In this document: positions 21,962-33,900 of the stretch, piece by piece | Numbering within the stretch: position 1 is the stretch's first letter | Layout: each line of letters opens with the position of its first letter | From: Littorina saxatilis | Taxonomy: Eukaryota > Mollusca > Gastropoda > Littorinimorpha > Littorinidae | Length of the DNA: 64,000 nt | Direction: 5' to 3' | NCBI RefSeq assembly: GCF_037325665.1 | Contig: NC_090251.1 | Span: 22,061,029 to 22,125,028 of the forward strand | The notes under the pieces: generated by a model | What the model was told of the DNA's origin: nothing | Databases searched by the model: none | The model's input: the letters and a program-made list of their open reading frames with translations, nothing else | Position numbers and translations under genes: made by a program

Positions 21962-24900
21962 TCAGTCCAGCAGGGGCGATCGCTCGTTAGGAAGTCCGTC
22001 CACAGGTTCTTCATCCAAATGCCGCACTAGAGGTCGTATTCTGACTTCAAGGTCAAATTTGTGTAACTCACGGACATATGTGAAGAAGAATCCTAGGAAG
22101 GTCAAGGCCGTAAGCCATTCACCGACTGTACTGACCACGTGTGCTGCATAACCCTGTAACGGCAACACACTATATTTAGCACCATACCTCTGATAACAGC
22201 AACACACTATATTTAGCACCATATCTCTGGCAGAAATATCACACTAGGTAACAGGGATGGACAAATCTCAAAATGTTAACTCGTCAACCGGGCGAGTAGC
22301 TTCAAGAAAGTTACTAGCCCTCCAGAAATGTTCCTGGCCCGGTACATACCACAGTTGCTGCATCTGCAGTGTTTATATGGCTAATTGAAACTTGATATTA
22401 CAACCAAAGGTGTTGCATTTTACCAACATTTTCACTGGCCTGAGACGGCCGAGTTGCTAGACGGTTTCTACTAGCACGGCGGATTTTTTATTCGCCCATG
22501 GCTATCGAGCGGACGATTTGGCCATCCCTGGGCAATATACAAAAATAACTTTGTCTGGGTTCTTGTGGATTTTTGGAAAAGTTGCATTCCAGCATTGGGG
22601 CAAACATTGCCACTGGTATTAAGCAAAGGCTAGCAATCCTGGGCGACACAGTGAAAAAAGCTCCAATTGTGTCATTTTTGCAGTATCAGCTTGATATGTT
22701 ATGAGATTTTCTTTGAAAAATATGCAAATTGGAGCCCACTATTGACTACCGCCCCGTTTGCCATCTGAAAACGTTTGGCTTTTTACCTATATAGAGGATG
22801 GACCCCCAGGGAACTCTGTGTGCATGTGTTTCTCTCTTTCTGTGTGTGTGTCTGTGTGTGTTTCTGTGCGTGTTTCTGTGTGTGTTTCTGTGCATGTTTC
22901 TGTGCATGTGTGTGTGTGCATGTGCGTGTGCGTGTGTGTGTGTGTGTGTGACTGTCTGTGTCTCAGTGTATGTATATGAGTCTCATGTTATTGTGGTTAT
23001 TGTTGATGGTCGAATTAAATTTAACCTCATAGGGTAATAACACAGAATGTTAACTCACCGGCTCATCTGGACCCCATTTGAATTTGTTCTTGTCTGGCAA
23101 GTGGAAGTCACTCCAGTCCTGTATGGCCACAGCTGCAGATACGATGGCTGTTGCGCTTGTAAAGGAAATTAATTCACATACGAGTACAGTGGAACCCCCC
23201 TTTAAAGTTCTCCAAAAATCTAAGAAAACCAGGTCTTAGAAGTGGTACCTCTATGTAACGACTTTAAAAAGATGTCAGTCAAATTCGGTCGTTAATTGGA
23301 GGGAACGTAATATGGAGGATCACACTCGCAGGCACATGCAACCAGTCAAACAAAAAAGAGAACAGCCAGTCTATATCTGTGGAAAATAAGTGTCAGTATA
23401 TTCCACACACACACATCAGTCATTACAATTTCTTAGAAACAGATACACTGAGCCCAAAAAGTTAAGGATATTTTTTCAGTGGTATAGCCCAGATGTTAAA
23501 GAGCAATTTTTTTGGTCAAAAATATACGTGTATTTGAAGATCAGTCTTTCTTCTGCTGAAGAATGTGTTTCTGGAATCTGAGTAATATTTAGGTATGACG
23601 TCACAGGTCCGTAACCACGCCTACCCTCAAAAATGGCGTTTTTTGATGGCATGATTCACTTTCAACCGTCGAAACAGTGTCTTAAACTGAATGATATTTT
23701 ACATTTTTTACATCCAAAAGTTTATTTGGTGTCTTACCTAACAAGTTCATACACATTTCGTTCAAATCCGTCGCTAAGTCAGGCTGATTTAGCGTGTAAA
23801 AGAGAGCGACCACAATCCTGAAAAACAGCAACAAATCCAGGGTTTTTGTCGTGTTTTTGCTGGGTAGCTGCAGTTGATATGCAATAATCTAAAACTACAA
23901 ATAACAGCCTCGCCAAATTTCACAGAATGCTAACAAAGACCCTCATCTGGATTCGCGCTAGTACTTGGAGCAAACAGAACCCGAGAATGGACGTTGTGTT
24001 TCCGTTAAAAATTTGCAAACGTTCGTAACGTCCTCAAAACAAATGTGACATGCACGTTACTTTGTACACTTTGCAAGAAATGGTGTCATTACATGTGTGC
24101 CAAGTTTCAGAAACATTCTTTCATGGGCTCAAAAGACATAGCCTCACGACTTTGAAGAAATAAAAAGTAAAATCTTACTCCACTCTGCTATTCTATTTTT
24201 AGACGATGACGTCTGCAAAACTCATATCAAGTTGGCTGAGTGGCATCTGTCTGTCTGTGACTACGTGTGTGTTTGTATACATGTGTGCATGATAAAAAAA
24301 ATAATCCGAAGACCTCCAAATAATTATACTTTTTGAGTTTGTGTGACTGTTCCCGTAGCTGGATGTTCACGGTTTACGAATTAAGGGACAACTAAAAAGG
24401 CGTTCTCTCTGTGATATAACGGACAGACAACAGTTCTCTGTATACTAGGCCGTTATGACCTCGAGACAATGCTCTTACAGACTTAAACACTTGGCGATGT
24501 CCATCCCCACAGCTCTATTTCGTAGCATTCCAACTGTCTGATTCGTCACAGCAAATGCCAGATTGTGTCTCGCCGCTATCAAGACGACGATGAGAAAAAC
24601 CCAGTGTTGTCTTCATCTGATGTCATTTTTTTTAAATTATATGACGTCATGTCTGCATTCTTCTGTCTTTTTGATTCTTTGTCTTCTTTACTTCTTTCTT
24701 ATACAGCACAGCTGTGTTCAAAACACGTGAACAGTTCTTTTCTGCAACTGCTACTGAGCAAGTTGTTCACATCATGCGTGAAGGCTATACGCATCCTATC
24801 GGAGAACGAGAAACAAAATTATAGAAAAAGTCCTTTAAACAAGTTACGCGAAAGACACCAGGGACAGTATTTTTCACCTCTTTTCAAACGATCATAACTT

Positions 24901-27900
24901 TTGAGCCTGTGAAAGAATGTTTCTGAAACTTGGCACATATGTAATGGCACCATTCTTTGCAAAGTATACAAAGTTTAGTGCATGTCACATTTGCTTCTTG
25001 GACGTTACAAACGTTGACAAATTTTTAACGGAATACCGTCACAACGTCCATTCTCCGATTCTGTTTGCTATAAGTAGTGGAACATATTCTGACGAGGGTC
25101 TTTGTCATCGTTCTGTGAAATTTGGAGAGGCTGCTATTTGTAGTTTTAAATTTATTGCATATCAACTGCGTCTACCCAGCAAAAACACCATAAAAACCTT
25201 GGATTTTTTGCCGTTTTTCAGGATTGTGGTTTCTTTACACGCTGGATCAGCCTGACTGCGCGGCGGATTTGAATAAAATGTGTATGACTTGTTAGGTAGG
25301 ACACCAAATAAACTTTTTGGTGTAACAAATGTAAAATATCATTCAGTTTAAGACACCGTTTTGACGGTTGAAAGTGAATCATGCCATCAAAAAACGCCAT
25401 TTTTGAGGGTAGGTGTGGTCACGAACCCCTGACGTCATACCCAAATATTGCTCAGATTCCAGAAACACATTTTTGAGCAGAAGAAAGACTGATCTTCAAA
25501 TACACGTATATTTTTGACCAATAAACTGCTGTTTATCTGGGCTATACCACTGAAAAAATATCCTTAACTTCTTGGGCTCAGTGTAGCTCTAGTTACTGAT
25601 AAAACATTTCTGTTGGCATAAAACAAGAAGATAAGACAATGTGAGCTGTCACTCGATCACTAAAGAATGGCAACGGTTCATCCGCACTGCAGGGGTTCAT
25701 CAGCACCAAAAGGTCACGTGATTTACCTCGACCTTGCACTAAAAACAATGTCAGCTTTGGGGTGATGTGTGGATTACTTTCATGGTGTTTCTGTAACTTT
25801 GCGTGAATATAAGGTAGGCGTTCCTACAACGTACCGATCTTGTCAAACGAAAGTAATGACCTGAGATAGAAATGAAAAACCGTTGCTTCAGCCGTTTGCG
25901 TGCCGAATTAATGTTGTACACGGACTGACATGGCTTCACTGCCTTCAGGACGTTTTTGAGTCGTTTTGCGTACGGACTCGACTGGAGATTTAAGTTTAAA
26001 GTAAACCAAACTCATGATAATTTGGGGAAAAGTCGTTATAAGTCCACTTATGGACGGTCGTATGTTGTACCAGAGAGGAGGACGTAATATGGAGGTGAGG
26101 AATACTAAGACAAAGAAGGAGAAAAAATCCGTCAGAGAAAAGTCGGTCGTAATATTGAGGGACCCGTAAAAGAGAGGGGTGGTAGAGGGAGGTAGCACTG
26201 TAGTCTTAAAATGGAGGTGCATTAAAAGGGGAGGGGGTGGGGTTGGTGGTGGTGGTTTTACAGGGAGGGTTTTAATGTACACATTCATGAGGACCTGTCT
26301 TGCATAAAAAATGGTTTTCTACTAATATTTCCTACCATTTTTGAGACCTCCTAAAATCTGAGAAAATCGTGACTTAAAAAGGAGGGAGTCTTAAAATGGG
26401 GTAAATTTACAGAGGTTATGAACAGAAAATCTGAGAAAACAGGGTTTCAAAAGGGAGGATTAGTCTTAAATCAGGGAGTCTGAAAATTAAAAATTTTAGT
26501 AATAAATTTTCATTTGATTAATATACTTACCCAACTCACATATAGCAATTAACCCTAGTTCAGTGCTGGATACGCTGTACGCGTCCCCTTGGTAACCAAG
26601 GGAGACCACTCTAAAAAAGAGAGTGCTCTATCCCATAATGCCAGACTAACTACTAGCCTGACTTCCGTATGCGCGCGCATACGCCGCCATCTTATCATTC
26701 CAAACGAAGCCCAACTCACTTCTTTTTTAGACCCCCATACCACCACAGCGGGGAGGCGGGAGGGAATAAACGATGTGAGTTGGGTAAGTATATTAATCAA
26801 ATGAAAATTTATTACTACAGCAGTCCCTGCAATGTACGGCCCCCCGCGTGAGCGGACACCTGACATGTACCGACACATTTGCTCCCCACGGAGTGTTTTC
26901 CTTCTATATTTGCCCCCCCTTAAACGGACACCTGCAAAACGTGGACGCGGACACTCATTTTCGGTCCCAACAGCAGGTCATACCTCCAATGTACGGACAG
27001 ACCATCGTCAAATTTTCACCACAACAAAATCGATAACAGAGCAGTCCGGTTCTTGGTACAAAGATCAGCCGCAATGGCGTGATGACAGTCACTGATAACT
27101 TGAGTGCACGTGTACCCATCACTGAGGAGGGGGGGTAGTTTTGGTCAGGAGTGGAGTACATGCGAAGATGCCAACATGAAACTGCACTGAGCTCTTTATT
27201 CTTGTCTGTTGGACGTAAACAACAGAAACCACAGTCGATGAAGGTCCTGAGCGAAAGTGAGTGAAAAACCGGCCACAGTTCTCAGCATCGTGTGTCTGTG
27301 TGTAGGCCTAACCTCTTTCATTGACAAGATACTCTTGTTTCCCCTCAGCCTTGACCAGTGAGTCGGTTGCCTAATCTATGAACCCTTCAGTTGTCTTGCT
27401 TTGTCAAAAGTTACGACACTGTCAACTGGTTTTGCTCTGAGTGAACAGTGCAGCTGGCCTCTCTGGCCACAGCCCCCAACAGTACATGGCTGGAGGGAGG
27501 GAGAGAGAGAGGAAGGGGGTGGGGGGTGGAGGGTTAGCTGGCTAAACTCTGTGGGGTGTCCGGTGTCACTGCATGTCAGCACTGCTCAGCAGGAAGAGCA
27601 TTGGAGAGAAATAGAGAGGTGTACTCTTCCACACAATTTCCAAGCATCAGTTGTCACGGCTTGGGGTAGGCATTAGTGAGGGAGAATGGGAGCTGTGTTA
27701 TGTACAGTGTATTTCCGACTGAAGAGTGAAAAGTCACTGCCATGCCACATGATCGGCATGCAGTCAATAAAGCCAGACAAGAAAAAAATAAATTACATGA
27801 TTATGACATGCAGCTCTATCTGCTGCTATTTATTCAAACTGGTTTTCAAGCTTATTCTTGCAAAGCATCTGCACACGCTCCTCTGTGCTGTGTTTGTGTG

Positions 27901-30900
27901 GCTGCTTTCGTATGTCAGTGCATGGTGAGTGTGTTCACTGCCTTGAGGATTTATTTTATCTCTTCTTTTCAACACTTTTCATACAAATCCTTTTTACAGA
28001 ACGTTTAAAGAAGTATTAGGAGTTTATTGTTATTGTTTAGTAGCCACAAGAAGTGATTATCATAGACTCAATCCTGTTGTTTGTGTGTCTCTGTGTGAGT
28101 GTATGGGGGAGGGGGTGGTGTGGTCACCCCTCCCGTGACCGGACACCTGCAATGTACGGACAGTTTTGCTATGGCCCAAGGGTGTCCGTTCATGAGAGGG
28201 ACTGCTGTAAAATTTTTAATTAAATTACATATCTTACCCAACTCACATATAGCAGATTGCTATCATAGGAGGAGGGTACTCACCAAATCCATCCACAAGA
28301 AACTGCCCTGCGGCCACCAAAGCGGGCAAAGCAGAGTGGGAATCTAGTGGAATTACGATATTAGGACCTGTACCGCGGCTACCATAACAGATAGCGCGGA
28401 ACTGCCGTCCTGTCTCAAGACACCACTGAGGAAGAAGTTTCTAAAAACCACCTCAGACCGCCAGCAAGCCTACTCCAGTCTTCAGCCTAAAGGACCCGAC
28501 CGGAGGACTGTCAAAGAGGAGGCCCATGCCCTTGCCTCAAACGTCCCAGCTACAGAGAGAGGCAAAACTGCCCTAACATCCCCAGACTGTGTTTATCAGC
28601 AGGTAAACACCTGTCTGATCAACCTGGAGAATCTCTTGGTTCAAAATTAATTTAACAATATCCTTACACCTTGCTGTGTTAAGTGATATCCTAAAAGATT
28701 CTGGCCTCCTGGACCAAGCCAAAATCCCGCAAGAATCTAGCCTACAGCTACAATGGCTGGCAGACCGAAAGATATGAACTGCCGGGCACCGGATACGTCC
28801 CGTAGAAAAACATCCTAAAAGGCATTTCCTGATGTCTAGTAGACGTGTACTATAATAGCGGGTACCTAAAATATCCCGCAGTTAGGAACTCATGACTACG
28901 TTCTCGCACGTTCAAGTCGCTGCGTTAACGACTTATGTAAGTCTCTCAGACTTGAGGACAGGCAAAGAAGAGGCCCACACTCTGACTTCTTGAGTCCGTG
29001 CTGCCTGAAGAAGGAGGACAAATTGCCCCCCCCCCCTTTTTGCCACTACTGTAGGCATGCCTAAACAACGTGGCAGACCATCTAGCTAAGGCTGACTTCA
29101 CTAAGTCAATGCCTCCACGAGAGTTGATGTAAATAAATAAAAACCCTTGTTCTGATGATCTAAAGGAATCAGAGCGAGTAAGAAAAACATTCAACTTGAA
29201 ATATTCACAAGGCTAATAGGGCTCTATCAGAGCCGAAATAAAGCAAAGAGGATTGAATATTATTAACAGAGCTGGTTACTCAAGTTTCTGAATATTCGCC
29301 CGACATTCAAATAAAACCTAAGCACTATAGATCAGTCTTTCTTCAAATACATATCTATAGCAAAACCTGATAGAAAAACGAACTTACTCCCACTTCTCTC
29401 AGAAACTACCAGAGTAAGTATGACCGCCTCCCGTGTTTAGATTAGCAAGGCTAATCTTGCCAGAGATAAAACAAACCGACCTCAAAAAGCTCCAAAACTA
29501 GGAGCCAATCCCGAGTCGGGACTGGCGATCTGCTTTCGGCCAACCAAAAAGGAAGGCTCCCCTAGTAACGCTGGCTACAAAGAGCCCGCAAGGAAAAATT
29601 TCCAGCCTAGCCGGTTCAGTGCAACTGATATCGCGTAGAGCCTCAAACAGAGACATGGGAGAAAATTCGGAAAGCCAAAATAGGAGGTTCGCCACCTGCA
29701 ATGCACGGAGAGAAGTGGAGTTCTTTCCGTTAATACTACGTCCTTAGTCCCAAGCCAGTCAATGTGAAATGAAAACTAAGACGCTGACCCCTATGGGATC
29801 TCTAGACCAAATCCGGAGTTGAGGCAGAAGCCCCTGAGCGTCTCCATGACTCCCGAACAGTAGACACCCGTGTGGCTCAAGAGTAAACAAAGGCGCCCTC
29901 TTGCCAGCCCTAAAGGCCCTAAGGGCTGGCAACCAAGGAAAATGGGCCCATAGAGTGCGACCCACAGGCCGCTCACAGTAAAATCAAGAGTATTATCCGG
30001 GAACGGGGAGACGAACAATTAGCGGCTCCTCCAAAACCACCAGAAGGAGTAGAAGCGCATAGAGAGATAGAGTCCAATCCGTGTGGACCTACTCGGCCGG
30101 AAGGTACTTCACTGCTAATAAGAACTCGCATGCTCGATGTGGCCACAATAAGGAGCGAGATGCCCCCCTTTTTCTTATTGAGAAACAAGGCCACTGAGGT
30201 GTTGTCTGACTGAAACAACACATGTTCCCCCTGACATTTAAGTCTCCCAAAAGTGGAAGTAAACATCAGCACGATCCTCGTAAAAGACCCAAGGAAGGAC
30301 CCCAAAAAAGAGATAGTCCTTATCCCCCTCCGGCCGCTGTGTAAAACACGAAGGCAGAAAGAAGAGTGAAACCAAGCACTCAGACTCCAGTTGACATAAC
30401 TGTCAATAGTATGAATGAAAACGTGCTATTGTTTGCCCACTGAACCCGACCGCTAAGAAGCCCCGAGGGGATACAATGGTGGGTATTTGGCAACGCGACA
30501 AGCCGGGAAGAAGCTAACAGCAAAGCCAAAACCTTTATAAATGTGTCCCGACAGAACACAAAGGAATCCCGTGAGTACGTAACCGCCCAAGGGAAAGAAC
30601 GAATCGAAGTCTTGATCAAAGACGACAATCGAAAGAAGTGCGGCCACCATCTTCTACAGCCCGGGGAAAATTGCTCTTACAAACGGACAGTTTCCCCTTG
30701 CTAACCACATCCCAAAAAGGACGCCCGTCAACCCCAGGATACCCGGGGGTAGTTCCGTAGGCAGAACAAAAGAAAACCTTAAGTCCTTAGGCTTGGCGCT
30801 AACCGAGCCTACAAAACACGCACAGCGAGTGATGCGCTACTTGAGCGGATGACGCAAGCTAAAGCCACACCACAACAGGTGCTCAGCCAAGCGCTGCTCC

Positions 30901-33900
30901 GAAGGAAGAAGAGAGGAAGTAGACTCGTAAGAGAAACCTTCCGCAATTCCACCCACCGCCGATGAAGGATCTAAGAACTAGACGTTCAAAGACTTCCCTT
31001 CGAAGGCTCAAAACAGCTAAAGGAGCCGCCAACCGCAGCAAACAAAGCCTCCCCAAAAGATGCCAGCAAAGGCCGAAGTGGGGCCAAAACATCGTTAGAG
31101 TACGCAGATTGTTCCTGAGGAGGAGCAAACACGCCAAAAAAGATGGAGAAAAAAACGGCATATGACGATGCTACCACTAACCCTTACAGGAAAGTAGCGT
31201 GTAGCAACCCCTGCTGCCAGAGCCAAAAAGACGGCAGCTTAGCCGAACGGCAAAAAAGAGGTATCACCCTCTGCCACAGAAGCCTCATCTTCTATACCCT
31301 CATCATCCTGTTCAGCAGTACCCCTCGAACTTCGAAAGGATGAGAACCAGCAACCAATCCCGACAGGGCAACACATGCCAAGAAGAGGAAAAGGCAGGGA
31401 AAAACCCCTGAAGCCGGAACTTCGTGAACGGATTCTCCATCCACTTGCCTCATACCAGCTGAATGACTGTAAGAGGAAGTGAACGCAGCCTATGTAACGG
31501 CAGAGGAACCGCAGTAACGGAACCTAAAGCCGAAGGCTGACGAGAGCCGCCTACCAAACACCACAGTGTTAACGGCCGAAGCCACAGCCGCAAAAGCGGA
31601 AGCGGAACCGGCCGTGGATTGCTGCCGTTTCAGTTGCAAGCACCACTGCGCTTGAACTTAGACGGCAACAGGAACCCGACGCCATCCGTCAAAGCGGAAG
31701 CCCCATCGTCCAGACAGCCTTCATGCACCTCAGCGCAATCCGGAAGTTGACCCCCTGCTTGACTGCCATATTCAAACAGAGAGCCATCCTTACTGTCTTC
31801 TTCCTGCCCCCGGGGCGGAAGCGGAAGCCGCACAGACTGACCAACGTCAAAGGACGCGCCAGAAAGCAACAACCTTCCGTACGCTCTACAGTGTCCCTAC
31901 CCCCCCCCCCCCCTGACCGGCCGCTTAGCGGCGATGGCCAGGCAGAGTATCAGAACTTTCACCCGTGAGCGCGATGCCCGTGGCTACTTTTGACTATAGA
32001 CGAGCTACACTTTCCCCGGAGAACCCGGGCACTCGTGTAGCAGACAAATCTTGTGACAGTGACCCCCTCCTTGACTGCCATAGTCAAACAGAGAGCCATC
32101 TTAACTGTCTTCTTCCTGCCCCCAGGGCGGAAGCGGAGGCCTCACAGACTGACCAACATCAAAGGACGCGGCAGAAAGCAACGACCTTCCGTACGCTCTA
32201 CAGTGTCCCTACCCCCCCCTGACCGGCCGCTTAGCGGCGATGGCCAGGCAGAGTATCAGAACTTTCACCCGTGAGCGCGATGCCCGTGGCTACTTTTGAC
32301 TGTAGACGCGCTACACTTTCCCCGGAGAACCCGGGTACTCGCGTAGCAGACATACCTTGTGACAGCGAACCACCAGGAGACGGCACACCCAACGAAAGTG
32401 GGATAATCTCATCCCCATCCTGAACAGCGTGAACATCCGCTGTAGTCACCGTAGCGGAAGGGCCCGCCACAATCTTTGCCAAAGATGACGGTCCTGTCAC
32501 CCCGGGAGGGAGTGAACGGAGTTCAGCTCGCGTAGACGAAAATTCTTCCGCCAGTGAAGATACCTGTAAACAAAGTGCAAGCAAAAGCGAAGCCACGTCC
32601 GCGGCAGCCAGACCAGAAAACAGCAGGAGCAGAAACCGCTTAAGCCGGCTTAGCAACATGAGAGGCCATAACCAAAGGCTACGCCGGCAAAATGGCCGCC
32701 GACAAAATGGCGGCATAAGGCATGTCTAGCAAAACATCAATACATTAGCCTGAGTCAAGTTCCAACACCGCCGCGACGGTTTGTTAAGATTATCTAGGCG
32801 TCTTTTCGGAGGAGATGACTCAGCAGAATCTGCTTAGAACTCCGCCCCTTCCTAACGTTATCAGCCATAGCAAGTACGACTTTGTCAAAAAATTTCAGAA
32901 ATAAATTTTCGGAAAATTTCACAAGTCCAAAATGGCCAAACAACGCCTTTACACAAGAACAAGACAAAGAACGATCTCACCTCAATACAGTAGCAAGGTG
33001 CGACGACGAAAGAATACCAAGGAGAAGAAACCCGGTCCCCCAGACCAAGCAACATCGGCTGAACAACAGCCAGAGCGTACACAAATGCGACCAGCTTGTC
33101 TGAACGCTGAGTTTGGAATGATAAGATGGCGGTGTATGCGCGCGCATACGGAAGTCAGGCTAGTGGTTAGTCTGGCATTATGGGATAGGTCACTCTCTTT
33201 TTTAGAGTGGTCTCCCTTGGTTACCAAGGGGACGCGTACAGCGTATCCAGCACTGAACTAGGGTTAATTGCTATATGTGAGTTGGGTAAGATATGTAATT
33301 TAATGAGAGTTTCACTGTATTCCCTACAGTCGGGCCATCCTGTAAATGTGGAACTTTTCCTGTCTCTTTACTTCCTCCCCCATCTACACACAACCACACA
33401 GGCTGTTCCTGGGAAAGGATACTGACAGCAAGACACACCAGAGCAACCAGAGTAATGGTGAGGCGGACGCGACAGATGAGCAGCCCGTTGTAGTTGGGGA
33501 ACATGTGGTACGACATGGCCGTGTGCATGACGCAGTAGATCAGTCCGCCAATGAAGGTCAAGGCCGCTCCAATTACATGGACCATTTCCACCACTGTACT
33601 CTCCTGTTATAAAAAAAAAAGTCATTTATTTTCATGCACAACAACCCAACCCTATTCTAATTCTCACCTCGACCCTGGAAGTTAATAAAAAATATAAAAA
33701 AAAAGCAGGAGGAAGAAAGAAATGTGAGCAAAATACAAACTGAAGAGCAGCAGTTCAAGATGAAAGCATCATATTTAGACCTAGATTTGGATGGTTTCAG
33801 TATACACAGCAACCTCCCTTGTGAGACCTAAGAAAAAAATTAAAAGGAGGCCTGCGAGTTTTAAAATGGCGGAACATTTAGGGAACTGATGTACAAAAAG

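Larger units (their letters stand above)
26485..33304 (-). mobile_element. DIRS-like tyrosine-recombinase retroelement, copy B (full-length, decayed fossil)
   Basis: Outer ends are inverted (left TTGATTAATATACTTACCCA with ATAGCAATTAACCCTAGTTC; right GAACTAGGGTTAATTGCTAT with GTTGGGTAAGATATG) and both carry AAT. The internal complementary region lies near the left end at 26773-26817 and resumes at 28210-28250, because a later 1.39 kb DNA element inserted into it. Coding order on the minus strand is gag-like (about 32.7-31 kb), RT/RNase H, then tyrosine recombinase. It is heavily decayed with many breaks. It occupies most of DRAM2 intron 4. Confidence 0.85.
26340..33320. mobile_element. CAGTGGAACC-family satellite copy split by DIRS copy B
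   Basis: 26340-26484 contains AAAATCTGAGAAAATCGTGA and AGTCTTAAAATGGGGTAAAT, closely like the 73-bp unit at 871-3384. After DIRS copy B the sequence resumes at 33305 as GAGAGTTTCACTGTA, which is an inverted end of the same family (compare GGGTTTCACTGTAA at 33968-33982). The DIRS element therefore inserted into an already present pogo-like repeat. Confidence 0.6.
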
